From Betaproteobacteria bacterium (GTDB lineage: Bacteria > Pseudomonadota > Gammaproteobacteria > Burkholderiales > SG8-39): a stretch of DNA of 48,081 bases. Location of the stretch: NCBI GenBank assembly GCA_005881575.1, contig VBCA01000016.1:1-48081 (forward strand), read 5' to 3'. Shown here piece by piece: positions 18,355 through 27,666 of the stretch. The notes below the pieces were generated by a model. It did not search any database, had not been told where the DNA came from, and saw nothing but the letters and a program-made list of their open reading frames with translations. Each line of letters starts with the position of its first letter. Within the stretch, counting starts at the first letter, position 1. Both the position numbers and the translations under genes were made by a program.

Positions 18355-19259
18355 CGGAAAGGAGTCTGCGGACCGGCCTTGAGCAGCGGCGCGGCCTCTC
18401 TCGGGTCGAGCTCGCGCCATTGGCCTCGGCGCAGATGGGGCGGCAGCCGGATCGGGCCGAAGCGCACGCGCATCAGGCGGCTCACGGTGATTCCCAGCGA
18501 CTCGAACATTCGTCTGACCTCGCGGTTGCGCCCTTCGCGCAGCACGACCTGGTACCAGCGGTTCGAGCCGCTGCCTCCGCCCGGGGAGATGCTGTCGAAC
18601 CTTGCCGGACCGTCTTCCAGAGCGATCCCTTGAGCGAGCCTGCGGAGGTGCTCGCGAGTGAGCTCGCCGCGCACCCGCACCGCGTACTCGCGCTCGATCT
18701 CGTTGCTCGGATGCATGAGGCGGTTGGCGAGCTCGCCGGAGTCGGTGAAGAGCAGGAGCCCGCCGGTATTGAAGTCGAGCCGGCCGATCGCGATCCAGTG
18801 ACCACCCCGAATTCTCGGCAGATGGTCGAACACGGTCGGCCTGCCTGACGGATCGCGCGTCGTGACGAGCTCCCCGGCCGGCTTATGATAGATCAGCAGG
18901 CGCGGCGCGCCCTCTTCGAAGCGCAGCGAGACCGGATGCCCGTCGAGCATGACGCGATCGCGCGACCCGACGCGCTGCCCCAGAGCGGCGCGCGCGCCGT
19001 TGACCACGAGCCTGCCCGAGGCGATCGCAGCTTCCATGTCGCGGCGCGAGCCGAGACCCGAGCGTGCAAGAACCTTGTGAAGCTTCTCGGCGCGCGCCGT
19101 CGGCCTAGACCGCGCTGGGTTGCGCGGCCGCCGACTCGTCGGGCGCGGGCTGCGAATCGGGCTCGGACTGCGGAGCGGGCTCGGACTGCGGAGCGGGCGC
19201 GGGTTGCGGATCGGGCGGCGGGGTCGGTGTGAGATCAAGCGTCTGGGCGATATCTTCAA
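18342..19259 (-). CDS. rluB: 23S rRNA pseudouridine synthase, RluB-type
   Basis: Isomerises a uridine in helix 90 of 23S rRNA (position 2605 in E. coli). 305 residues from TTG at 19259. S4 RNA-binding domain about 56-105, catalytic domain about 118-290 with D162 in GRLDFNTGGLL. The first 55 residues are an Arg/Pro/Ser-rich tail (RSPSPL repeats) read from the last part of scpB in another frame. No ATG, GTG or TTG occurs between residue 9 (TTG, 19235) and the middle of the S4 domain, so a start inside scpB seems required. RluB proteins often carry basic extensions. It ends at a terminator. Confidence 0.92.
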   Translation of the reverse strand: MKISPRRLISHRPRRPIRNPRPLRSPSPLRSPSPIRSPRPTSRRPRNPARSRPTARAEKLHKVLARSGLGSRRDMEAAIASGRLVVNGARAALGQRVGSRDRVMLDGHPVSLRFEEGAPRLLIYHKPAGELVTTRDPSGRPTVFDHLPRIRGGHWIAIGRLDFNTGGLLLFTDSGELANRLMHPSNEIEREYAVRVRGELTREHLRRLAQGIALEDGPARFDSISPGGGSGSNRWYQVVLREGRNREVRRMFESLGITVSRLMRVRFGPIRLPPHLRRGQWRELDPREAAPLLKAGPQTPFRCSG

Positions 19260-19761
19260 GGGGCGGCAATTCCTGCAATGAGCGCAGGCCGAGATCGTCG
19301 AGGAAAGTCTTGGTGGTCGCGTACAGTGCCGGGCGGCCCGGCACCTCCTTGTGTCCGATGACTTCCACCCAGCCGCGCGCTTCCAGGCGCCCTATCACCT
19401 CGGCTGAGACGGTGACCCCGCGAACCTCCTCGATGTCGCCGCGGGTCACCGGCTGGCGGTAGGCGACGATCGCGAGCGTTTCGAGCACGGCACGCGAGTA
19501 GCGGGGCGCTTTGTCCGGATGAATGCGCTCGAGGAATTTCTGGTACGAGGCGCGCGTCTGGAAGCGCCAGCCGCTCGCGGTCGCCACGAGCTCGACACCA
19601 CGGTCCTTCCACGCCTCGCGCAGCTCTTCGAGCAGCCTGCGGATCGTGTCTGCGCCGATATCTTCGTCGAATATCTTGCGCAGCTCCGAGATCGGAAGGG
19701 GCTCCTGTGCGGCGAGCAAAGCCGCCTCAAGCACGACCTTCACTTCACTCGGATTGAGCAT
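19105..19761 (-). CDS. scpB: Segregation and condensation protein B
   Basis: Winged-helix dimer that works with ScpA and SMC in chromosome condensation and segregation. 218 residues: two winged-helix domains (about 5-160, with LETLAIVAYRQPVTRGDIEEVRGV conserved) followed by a Pro/Gln/Ser/Glu tail (about 177-218) containing APQSEP repeats. The start overlaps the end of scpA by 17 bases, indicating translational coupling. The tail overlaps the rluB N-terminus by up to 155 bases in a different frame. Confidence 0.96.
   Translation of the reverse strand: MLNPSEVKVVLEAALLAAQEPLPISELRKIFDEDIGADTIRRLLEELREAWKDRGVELVATASGWRFQTRASYQKFLERIHPDKAPRYSRAVLETLAIVAYRQPVTRGDIEEVRGVTVSAEVIGRLEARGWVEVIGHKEVPGRPALYATTKTFLDDLGLRSLQELPPLEDIAQTLDLTPTPPPDPQPAPAPQSEPAPQSEPDSQPAPDESAAAQPSAV
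19141..19212. repeat. 18-bp tandem repeat shared by scpB and rluB
   Basis: Two identical units at 19159-19176 and 19177-19194, flanked by degenerate units on both sides. Read in the scpB frame they give APQSEP; read in the rluB frame they give RSPSPL. The unit is a multiple of three, so copy-number change keeps both frames open. Confidence 0.8.
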
Positions 19762-20566
19762 GAGCCAGCTTCACGTAGATGGGCGCGAAAGATTCGGACT
19801 GCGTGACCTCGATCAGATTTTCCCTCACGAGCTCGAGCACCGCGAGGAAATTGACGATGAGCACCGGCACGCCGCGCCCCGGTTCGAACAGCTCGCCGAA
19901 CTCGGCGAACCCGCCGCTCCGCAGCCGGCGCAGGATGAGGCTCATGTGCTCGCGCACCGAAAGCTCCTCGCGTGTGACACGGTGGTGCTGCATCATTTTC
20001 GCACGCACGAGGAGGGCGCGCCACGCTTCCTGAAGGTCCATGACGTTCACCGTCGGCAGGCGCTGCGCGAGAGTCTGCTCGATCCAAACCTCCACCGGGA
20101 AGAAGTCGCGCCCGAGCTGCGGCAGGGCGTCGAGCTTCTGCCCGGCGAGCTTCATCTTCTCGTACTCGAGCAGGCGCCGCACGAGTTCCGCGCGCGGGTC
20201 CTCGTCCTCCGCGCCCGGCATCGTTTGGCGCGGAAGGAGCATGCGCGATTTGATTTCCATCAACATCGCCGCCATGACCAGATACTCGGCGGCCAGCTCG
20301 AGATTTCTCGTGCGCATCACCTCGACGTACTCCATGTACTGCTCGGTGAGCCGCGCCATGGGAATGTCGAGGATGTCGAGGTTCGCCCGGCGGATGAGGT
20401 AGAGCAGCAGGTCGAGCGGCCCTTCGAAGGTATCGAAGAAGACCTCGAGCGCGTCGGGGGGGATGTACAGATCGTGCGGCAGCTCCCTATACGGCTCGCC
20501 GCGCACTTTTGCCACGAGCGCACTCGGCGCGCGTGTCGGGACGGAGGGCTGTGCCGGCTCGCTCAC
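19745..20566 (-). CDS. scpA: Segregation and condensation protein A
   Basis: Kleisin-family bridge between SMC heads; partner of ScpB. 273 residues from GTG at 20566, which overlaps the trpS stop in the sequence GTGA. The kleisin N-domain has FEGPLDLLLYLIRRANLDILDIP; the C-terminal winged helix ends at about 265. The frame remains open upstream through trpS, but the GTG marks where family similarity begins. Gene order trpS-scpA-scpB-rluB points to one transcript. Confidence 0.95.
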   Translation of the reverse strand: MSEPAQPSVPTRAPSALVAKVRGEPYRELPHDLYIPPDALEVFFDTFEGPLDLLLYLIRRANLDILDIPMARLTEQYMEYVEVMRTRNLELAAEYLVMAAMLMEIKSRMLLPRQTMPGAEDEDPRAELVRRLLEYEKMKLAGQKLDALPQLGRDFFPVEVWIEQTLAQRLPTVNVMDLQEAWRALLVRAKMMQHHRVTREELSVREHMSLILRRLRSGGFAEFGELFEPGRGVPVLIVNFLAVLELVRENLIEVTQSESFAPIYVKLAHAQSE

Positions 20567-21765
20567 GTGTAGGCGAGCCCCATCGCTCCGCGCACCTCGC
20601 GCATGGTCTCCCGCGCTAGCTTGCGCGCCTTTTCGCACCCGTCCGCGACGATATTGCGAACCAAGGTCGGATCGTCGAGATACTTCTGGGCGCGCTCCCG
20701 CATGGGTCCCTGCTCTGCGAGCACCGCATCGATCACCGGCTGCTTGCATTCAAGGCACCCGATGCCGGCGGTGCGGCAGCCCTGGTTCGCCCACTGGCGG
20801 GTCTTCTCATCGCTGTAGACGAGGTGGAACTGCCAGACCGGGCACTTGTCGGGATCGCCGGGATCGCTGCGCTTCACCCTCGCCGGGTCAGTCGGCATGG
20901 TGCGGATCTTCTTCCTCACCGATTCCGCATCCTCGCGGAGTGAAATCGTGTTGTTGTAGGACTTGGACATCTTCTGGCCGTCGATGCCAGGAAGCTTCGA
21001 CGACTCGGTGAGCAGGGCCTCGGGCTCGACCAGGATCAGGCGTCCGCTTCCTTCGAGGTAGCCGAACAGGCGCTCGCCGTCAGCGACCGAGAGGTTGCCC
21101 TGCTTGTCCAGGAGCGCACGCGCGGTCGCCAGCGCCTCGGCGTCGCCCTGTTCCTGGTACTTCGTACGCAGCTCCATCAGCACCTTGGCCTTGCGGCCGC
21201 CGAGCTTCTTCGCGGCGGCCTTCGCCTTGTCCTCGAATCCGGGCTCGCGGCCGTAGACGTGGTTGAAGCGCCGTGCGACCTCGCGCATCATCTCGACGTG
21301 CGGGACCTGGTCTTCGCCGACCGGAACGTATTTTGCGCGGTACACGAGCACATCGGCCGCCTGCAAGAGCGGGTAGCCGAGAAACCCGTACGTGGAAAGG
21401 TCGCGGTCGACGAGCTTTTCCTGCTGGTCCTTGTAGCTCGGTACCCGCTCGAGCCAGCTGAGCGGCGTGATCATCGAAAGGAGCGTGTGGAGCTCGGCGT
21501 GCTCGGGGATGCGCGACTGGATGAACAGGGTCGCCTGCGCCGGGTCGATGCCTGCGGCCAGCCAGTCGATCACCATGTCCCAAACGTTCTCTTCGATCAC
21601 CTCGGGGGTTTCGTAGTGGGTCGTGAGCGCGTGCCAGTCGGCAACGAAGTACAGGCACGGATACTCGCTCTGCAGCTTCACCCAGTTCTTGAGTGCGCCG
21701 TGGAAATGTCCCAGGTGCATCGCGCCCGTGGGGCGCATGCCGGAGACCACGCGTTCTTCGAACAT
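20563..21765 (-). CDS. trpS: Tryptophanyl-tRNA synthetase
   Basis: Class I aminoacyl-tRNA synthetase charging tRNA-Trp. 400 residues, longer than the 334 of E. coli because of an insert at about 175-250 plus a cysteine-bearing stretch near GCRTAGIGCLECKQ; this long form is common in Betaproteobacteria. HIGH-type motif HLGH at 17-20 and KMSKS at 265-269 are intact. ATG at 21765 directly follows the stop of the M50 protease gene, so translation is probably coupled. Confidence 0.97.
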   Translation of the reverse strand: MFEERVVSGMRPTGAMHLGHFHGALKNWVKLQSEYPCLYFVADWHALTTHYETPEVIEENVWDMVIDWLAAGIDPAQATLFIQSRIPEHAELHTLLSMITPLSWLERVPSYKDQQEKLVDRDLSTYGFLGYPLLQAADVLVYRAKYVPVGEDQVPHVEMMREVARRFNHVYGREPGFEDKAKAAAKKLGGRKAKVLMELRTKYQEQGDAEALATARALLDKQGNLSVADGERLFGYLEGSGRLILVEPEALLTESSKLPGIDGQKMSKSYNNTISLREDAESVRKKIRTMPTDPARVKRSDPGDPDKCPVWQFHLVYSDEKTRQWANQGCRTAGIGCLECKQPVIDAVLAEQGPMRERAQKYLDDPTLVRNIVADGCEKARKLARETMREVRGAMGLAYT

Positions 21766-22440
21766 TTAGATTGGATGCAGTTGAAAAAGCGTCGCGATTA
21801 CCGATCTTGACGCACCCATCACCGGATCGAGGAACATGCCGAGAACGTTGTAGCCGTACGAGCTGATGACCACGAGTCCAAGGAGGATCGGCAGCCCGAA
21901 TGGTTCGAGTCTTGCGAAACTCCCCGCGAGAGGACCGGGCAGCAGCGAAACGACGACCCGACCCCCATCGAGAGGAAGAATCGGCAAGAGATTCAGCGCC
22001 ATGAAAACGAGATTCACCTCGACCCCCGCGAGCGGCACCTGGATGAGGAAATCGCCTTGTGCGAGCCCCGACAGCGCTCCCATCTTCAAAACTGCAGCCC
22101 ATCCGAGAGCCATCGCCAGATTTGCCGTCGGGCCGGCAAGAGCCACCCAGAGCATGTCTCGCTTGGGATGCCGCAGGGCGTGAAAATTGACCGGAACGGG
22201 TTTAGCCCATCCGAACATGATCCTTCCGCCCGTTGCGAATAGCGTGACCAAAGGCAGAAAGACGGTGCCGACCAAATCGATGTGACGCGCCGGATTGAGG
22301 CTGATGCGGCCGAGCTTGAAAGCTGTCGTATCTCCGAAGTGGCGAGCGACATAGCCGTGAGCGGCTTCATGCAAGGTGATCGCGAAGAGGACCGGCACGG
22401 CGAAAACCGCGATCATCTTAGTGATCTCATTGAATTCCAT
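21766..22440 (-). CDS. Site-2-protease-family (M50) intramembrane zinc protease
   Basis: 224-residue polytopic membrane protein. Zinc ligands HEAAH at 24-28 lie in the first hydrophobic segment and the third ligand D158 in NLLPILPLDGGR (150-161). This is the short M50 form without PDZ or CBS domains that is usually found next to trpS in proteobacteria. Substrate unknown; such proteins cleave within membrane helices. The stop is immediately before the trpS start. Confidence 0.94.
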   Translation of the reverse strand: MEFNEITKMIAVFAVPVLFAITLHEAAHGYVARHFGDTTAFKLGRISLNPARHIDLVGTVFLPLVTLFATGGRIMFGWAKPVPVNFHALRHPKRDMLWVALAGPTANLAMALGWAAVLKMGALSGLAQGDFLIQVPLAGVEVNLVFMALNLLPILPLDGGRVVVSLLPGPLAGSFARLEPFGLPILLGLVVISSYGYNVLGMFLDPVMGASRSVIATLFQLHPI

Positions 22441-22500
22441 GGTCGGCCCGCTCGCTCCAGCGCGTCATTTTATCAGAGCCGCCCTGCCGTCCCGCGCGTC

Positions 22501-23328
22501 CTACCAGTCATGCCAGACGGGTTTCAGATCGTAGGGCAGCTGCGGCAGCGTGCCCAGATCGGCCCTGCTTTCCCCCTTGCCGTGATAGTCCGAGCCGCGC
22601 GAAGCGGTGAAGCCGAATTCGCGCGCGATGCGGGCAAATTCGAAGTATTGCTCGGGTGAATGGCTTCCGGTCACGACCTCGATTCCGGCGCCTCCGCAGT
22701 CCCGGAACTCCGCGAGAAACGCGTGCAGCTCGAGTTTGGAGAAATTATAGCGGCCCGGGTGCGCGACGACGGCGATTCCGCCGCTTGCGCGTATCCAGCT
22801 CACGGCGTCGCCGAGAGAGGCCCACTGGTGCGGGACGAAACCGGGTTTGCCTTTCACGAGATAGCGCTGGAACACGCTCTTCACGTCCGGCGCGAGTCCC
22901 GTTTTCACCAGGTGGCGCGCGAAATGCGAGCGGCTGATGAGACTGGGGTTCTCGGCGTAAGTCTTCGCCCCCGCGAAGCTGTCGGGAACGCCGGCCGCGG
23001 CGAGCGCTTCGCCCATTTTCTCCGCCCGTGTCGCCCGGCCTTCCCGGATCGACTCGAGCCCGGAGCGCAAGACCGGGTCTTCCGGGTCGATCTGCAGCCC
23101 GACGATGTGAACCGTGGACCCTTCCCAAGTCACCGAAATCTCGACGCCGTCGACGAAGCGAACGCCTTGCGACTCGGCTTTTGTGCGCGCCTCGGCGAGC
23201 CCCGACACTCCGTCGTGATCGGTCAACGCGAGTATCTCGACGCCGTTCGCCGCGGCCCGCGCGACGAGCTCTTCCGGCTTGAGCAAACCGTCGGAAGCGG
23301 TCGAGTGACAATGCAGGTCGATGTTCAA
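22501..23328 (-). CDS. rnm: PHP-domain 3',5'-nucleoside bisphosphate phosphatase / 5'-3' exoribonuclease (RNase AM type)
   Basis: 275-residue cytoplasmic metal-dependent phosphoesterase of the YciV/TrpH family, which hydrolyses pAp-type nucleotides and trims 5' ends of structured RNAs. Metal ligands of the PHP fold are visible: D4, H6 and H8 in DLHCHS, TDHDG at 36-40, E63 in VDGVEIS, AHPGRY and GSDYHG. Start is TTG at 23328; no ATG fits before the first motif. It follows the alpha/beta hydrolase stop by 9 bases. Confidence 0.93.
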   Translation of the reverse strand: MNIDLHCHSTASDGLLKPEELVARAAANGVEILALTDHDGVSGLAEARTKAESQGVRFVDGVEISVTWEGSTVHIVGLQIDPEDPVLRSGLESIREGRATRAEKMGEALAAAGVPDSFAGAKTYAENPSLISRSHFARHLVKTGLAPDVKSVFQRYLVKGKPGFVPHQWASLGDAVSWIRASGGIAVVAHPGRYNFSKLELHAFLAEFRDCGGAGIEVVTGSHSPEQYFEFARIAREFGFTASRGSDYHGKGESRADLGTLPQLPYDLKPVWHDW

Positions 23329-23337
23329 TGGGCCATC

Positions 23338-24204
23338 TTACCCGAGAAACTCCTCGATCACTGCCGCGAGCCGCTCGGGCTGGTCGTGATGCAGCATGTG
23401 ACCCGCTTCGGGAATGACGCGCTCGGTCAACCGTTGAAAGCAAGTCTTGCGCGCAGCGAGATCCTGAGGCGATAGCTTCAAAAACTCCGCCGCCTTCGAC
23501 TCGGCGCCCACGACCCAGAGCACGGGCGCTGCGACCTTGCGCCAGCAGGCTTCGGCTTCCTCGACTCGGTAGAGAACCGGGTTGACGAGCTTGTGCGCGG
23601 GATCGCTCGCGAGCTCGACGCGGCCGTCGGGTTTCGACCTCCCCCAATGGCGCGCGAGGAACGCGGCCCTCTCGCCGCTCAGCCGGGAATTGTTGCCGCG
23701 CAGGCGCTCGGCGAGCGCTTCGAAGTTCTCGTAGTCGCGAAACGCGGGCTTTTCGCGGAGCTCGGCCAGCCAGCGCGCGTAGCGCTCGGGCGCCTTCTCC
23801 GCGCGCGTTCCCGTGAGCCCAAGACCTTCCAGGTTGACGAGTTTCGCCACGCGCTCGGGGCGGATGCCGGCGTACATCGCGGCGACGTTGCCGCCCATGC
23901 TGTGGCCGACGAGCGTGGTTGGAGAATCCGCCTGGAAGTGCTCGAGCAGCCGATCCAGATCGGCAAAATAATCCGGGAACCAGTAGCTGTCGCTCTTCGC
24001 CCATTCGCTCAAGCCGAAGCCGCGCCAGTCCGGCGCGATCACGCGCCAGTCCCGGTGCAGTGCGTCCACCAGGAACTGGAACGAGGCCGACACGTCCATC
24101 CATCCGTGCACGATGAAGAGCTTCGGCGCGCGCTCCCCGCCCCAGCAGCGGCAGTGGTAACGCAGGCCGCGGATCTGGACGAACTCTGATTGGCTCGGCT
24201 TCAT
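23338..24204 (-). CDS. Alpha/beta hydrolase
   Basis: 288-residue soluble hydrolase. Nucleophile S102 in VGHSMGG, oxyanion region VHGWMD at 32-37 and catalytic histidine H269 in AGHMLHH are clear; the acid is probably D or E near AESKAAE and not certain. Similar to serine ester hydrolases encoded beside trpS-linked genes; substrate cannot be inferred. ATG at 24204, divergent from the gamma-carbonic anhydrase gene 63 bases away. Confidence 0.93.
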   Translation of the reverse strand: MKPSQSEFVQIRGLRYHCRCWGGERAPKLFIVHGWMDVSASFQFLVDALHRDWRVIAPDWRGFGLSEWAKSDSYWFPDYFADLDRLLEHFQADSPTTLVGHSMGGNVAAMYAGIRPERVAKLVNLEGLGLTGTRAEKAPERYARWLAELREKPAFRDYENFEALAERLRGNNSRLSGERAAFLARHWGRSKPDGRVELASDPAHKLVNPVLYRVEEAEACWRKVAAPVLWVVGAESKAAEFLKLSPQDLAARKTCFQRLTERVIPEAGHMLHHDQPERLAAVIEEFLG

Positions 24205-24250
24205 GAAGCGCGTGATGATAACAGGCGCCGGAACCGCAGCGCGCTTCCGA

Positions 24251-24256
24251 TATAAT
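24251..24256 (+). promoter_or_regulatory. -10 element giving a nearly leaderless carbonic-anhydrase mRNA
   Basis: Perfect TATAAT, 11 bases before the ATG at 24268. Start of transcription would be near 24263, leaving about 5 bases of leader and no Shine-Dalgarno site. No good -35 is visible. Confidence 0.5.
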
Positions 24257-24267
24257 CGGCGGCGATC

Positions 24268-24798
24268 ATGGCCGTGTTCTCACTTGGCGAACGCAAAGTA
24301 ACATTTCACGGCGAAGAGTGGTTCATCGCGCACAACGCTACCGTGATCGGCACCGTGATCCTGCACAACCAGGCGAGCGTCTGGTTCAACGCCGTGGTGC
24401 GCGGCGACAACGACATCATCACCATCGGCGAGCGCAGCAACATCCAGGACGCCGCGGTCCTGCACGCCGACCCGGGCGTCCCGCTCACGCTCGGCAAGAA
24501 CGTCTCCGTCGGCCACCAAGCCATGCTGCATGGCTGCAGCGTCGGCGACTGCACGCTGGTGGGTATCGGCGCGATCATCATGAACCACGCCGTCATCGGC
24601 AGCCGCTGCATCATCGGCGCGGGCGCCCTCATTTCCGAGGGCAAAACGTATCCCGACGGCGTCCTCATCCTCGGCTCGCCCGGCAAAGTCGTACGCGAGC
24701 TGAAGCCGGAGGAAAAGGAAGAACTGCTGGAAAACGCCGACGTCTACGTCCGGCGCTCGAAACTCTACCGCGAGAAGCTGAAGCCGCAGGAACGGTAG
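24268..24798 (+). CDS. Gamma-carbonic-anhydrase-family protein (YrdA/PaaY-like)
   Basis: 176-residue left-handed beta-helix protein made of hexapeptide repeats, trimeric in the family. The zinc-binding histidines are H66, H83 and H88 (LHAD, VGHQAMLHG). Active carbonic anhydrases of this family interconvert CO2 and bicarbonate; YrdA and PaaY members may have thioesterase or unknown roles, so activity is not assured. ATG at 24268 with a TATAAT just upstream and no ribosome site. Confidence 0.94.
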   Translation: MAVFSLGERKVTFHGEEWFIAHNATVIGTVILHNQASVWFNAVVRGDNDIITIGERSNIQDAAVLHADPGVPLTLGKNVSVGHQAMLHGCSVGDCTLVGIGAIIMNHAVIGSRCIIGAGALISEGKTYPDGVLILGSPGKVVRELKPEEKEELLENADVYVRRSKLYREKLKPQER

Positions 24799-24806
24799 CC
24801 GCTCAG

Positions 24807-25562
24807 ATGAATGCTCGGTACGACAGTATTGGTTACGGCTACGCAACTACCCGCCGAGAAGAGCCCCGCTTCCGCGAGATTATCATGGCTGCATTGGGTC
24901 ACGCGAAATCGGTCGTGAACGTAGGTGCCGGGGCAGGTTCCTATGAGCCTCGTGATCGGTATGTGCTCGCAATTGAACCCAGTGACGTCATGGCGGCCCA
25001 GCGCCCGCGCGAGTTGGCGCCTGCGATCCGCGGGGAGGCGCATTGTCTACCCTTGCGCGATGGTAGTGTTGAGGCGGCAATGTCTGTACTTTCGCTGCAT
25101 CACTGGGAGACACACCAGGAGCAAGGGGTTAGAGAGCTGCGGCGTGTTGCGAGTGGTCCGGTTGTGCTTTTCACGTGTGATCCGGAGGTCAGTGGCTCGA
25201 TGTGGCTCATGAAGGACTACCTTCCGGAAGTCGCTGACCTGGATCGTCGGATCTTTCCGGACATCAAACGACTGGCGACATGGCTCGGCGGCAGGACACG
25301 AATCGACGTCATCCCTATTCCCCGTGACACATGCGATTGGACGCTGATGTCATTCTGGGCTCACCCGGAGCGCGTGCTCGATGCCTCGGCACGCAACGCC
25401 ACATCGGGATTTGCCAGAATGTCCACCGACGTTGTCGAACGCGTCGTAGCATCTGTAGAGCGCGACCTCCATGATGGAACCTGGGATGCTCGCCATGGCC
25501 ACCTCCGAAAGCTCGACGAGTACGACGCAGGCTTGAGGCTTGTGGTCAGTACAAAGACCTGA
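24807..25562 (+). CDS. Class I SAM-dependent methyltransferase
   Basis: 251 residues. Motif I is NVGAGAGSYEP (about 38-48), with E57 as the ribose-binding acidic residue and LPLRDGSVEAAMSVLSLHHW as motifs II-III, typical of Methyltransf_11 proteins acting on small molecules. Substrate unknown. ATG at 24807, 8 bases after the carbonic anhydrase stop. A Bug-protein fragment begins 56 bases downstream, so the gene may have entered with accessory DNA. Confidence 0.9.
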   Translation: MNARYDSIGYGYATTRREEPRFREIIMAALGHAKSVVNVGAGAGSYEPRDRYVLAIEPSDVMAAQRPRELAPAIRGEAHCLPLRDGSVEAAMSVLSLHHWETHQEQGVRELRRVASGPVVLFTCDPEVSGSMWLMKDYLPEVADLDRRIFPDIKRLATWLGGRTRIDVIPIPRDTCDWTLMSFWAHPERVLDASARNATSGFARMSTDVVERVVASVERDLHDGTWDARHGHLRKLDEYDAGLRLVVSTKT

Positions 25563-25618
25563 GGATGGTCGCCGCAATTCGCTTGAGAGCGAGAATCTCG
25601 TTCGTCAGAGTTCTCTTA

Positions 25619-25702
25619 CCGGACGAGTTCAGCGCACTATTGCAGTCCGAATCGGCGAGGTACGCTAAAGTCGTGCGCGAAGCGGGAATCAAAGCCGATT
25701 GA
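25619..25702 (+). pseudogene. C-terminal fragment of a Bug-family (TTT) substrate-binding protein gene
   Basis: 28 codons ending in TGA read PDEFSALLQSESARYAK then VVREAGIKAD, the characteristic end of Bug proteins (compare PAEFAALIRSEAP and ending AGIKQE in the intact copy at 42719-43678). Upstream there is no further similarity and no start, so about 290 residues are gone. Confidence 0.75.
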
Positions 25703-25746
25703 AAGGGGGAAACGTAGCGGGAAAATGACGCGCGCTTGCGCGCGCG

Positions 25747-26514
<768 letters not shown>

Positions 26515-26523
26515 GGACTCCCC

Positions 26524-27666
26524 CTAAGTCTTCTTCGCGCTCTTCTTCTTCTCCGGCATCAACCCCGCGCGGTCGCGCAGCAGCGGATCCAGGCCGCTCT
26601 TCGCAACGAGATAAGTCCAGCGCTCGAGCTTTTTCTCGCGCTCCATCTTCTCGACGAGCTTCTTGCGCCGCTCCTCGAACTCCTTGTCGTTCTTCGCCTT
26701 GTCTTCCGCCTTCTCGCCCTTCGCGGGCGTGCGCGTCTTGCTGGGCTCGCCGGCCACCGCCACCCTGACGTAGTAATTGTTGCCCGCCTGCTTGCCGACT
26801 CTCAGCGTATAGCTCAGGCCGTCGAAGGTATCGGCCTTGATGACGATCGCATGATCAAGCCCGGTATCGTCCTTGGCGGGGTCGGCGACCACGTCGACGA
26901 GATTCACCCAGCCGAGCGAGCTCGCGAGGTCGGTCGCCTTCTGCAGATCGGGCTTTTCCTTCGATCCGCTGAATTTCCAGTCCGCCGACTCGGTCTCGCG
27001 CGCCACGCTCCAGCGCTCTCTTCCGTCCTTCGACGAGGAAATCGACTTCGCGCCGTCGGCCCGAAGCAGATCCTTCACCAGCCACCGCTCGGGGCTGGAC
27101 TCGACTTCGGCCAGCGGCTCCCCGACTGCGAGCAGCGTCGCGGCTTCGCCGCCCGCGACGAGGTAGCGGCCCGTCGCCTCAGCCTCACCGCGCGAGAGCG
27201 AAGCGACCGGCGAGCTCTTCACGATTTTCTTTCCGAGCAGGAGGCGCCCGAGCGAGCCACCCTTGGCGTCCTTAAGCTCGATCAATGTACCGGCGCCCGC
27301 CACCTTGCCCTTCGGCTCGAGCAGCTCCAGGCGAACGCGCTGGCTCTCGGGCAGGGGTTCGCTCTGAACGATCTTCAGCTCGGCGAGCTTCACGAGAAGC
27401 GCCGCGATGCGATCGGTGTCGGCGGCGAAGCCGGCGCGCTCGCGCACGCTCCAGCCGGTCTCGCCGCGCGCGAGGTGCAGCTCGCCGCGAGGGTCGGTAA
27501 TTGCGATCTCGGCGACCTCGCTCAAGCGCAGGCCCGCGATCGCCTTCTGCCCCGCACGCGAATCGGCGCTCGTCCAGGCCGAGCGGTCGGACAGCACGAC
27601 GGCGGCACCCGCGGCGGCGAGGATCGCGAGCACCGCGAGCGCGATGAAGAATTGCCTGCGGTTCAT
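26524..27666 (-). CDS. DUF4340-domain membrane-anchored protein of the Gld-like ABC cluster
   Basis: 380 residues. One N-terminal membrane helix (about 7-26), then a large periplasmic region with DUF4340 repeats (about 60-330) and a Lys-rich end (EKKKSAKKT). Family function is unknown; it is regularly encoded directly after GldG-like proteins, as here, where its ATG overlaps the GldG stop by four bases (ATGA). A Lys/Glu-rich stretch at about 310-350 is probably a flexible or coiled segment. Confidence 0.9.
   Translation of the reverse strand: MNRRQFFIALAVLAILAAAGAAVVLSDRSAWTSADSRAGQKAIAGLRLSEVAEIAITDPRGELHLARGETGWSVRERAGFAADTDRIAALLVKLAELKIVQSEPLPESQRVRLELLEPKGKVAGAGTLIELKDAKGGSLGRLLLGKKIVKSSPVASLSRGEAEATGRYLVAGGEAATLLAVGEPLAEVESSPERWLVKDLLRADGAKSISSSKDGRERWSVARETESADWKFSGSKEKPDLQKATDLASSLGWVNLVDVVADPAKDDTGLDHAIVIKADTFDGLSYTLRVGKQAGNNYYVRVAVAGEPSKTRTPAKGEKAEDKAKNDKEFEERRKKLVEKMEREKKLERWTYLVAKSGLDPLLRDRAGLMPEKKKSAKKT

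Noticed and set aside
19141-19212. Tandem repeats as a CRISPR or regulatory array
   Set aside because: Units are adjacent without spacers and lie inside the coding ends of scpB and rluB.
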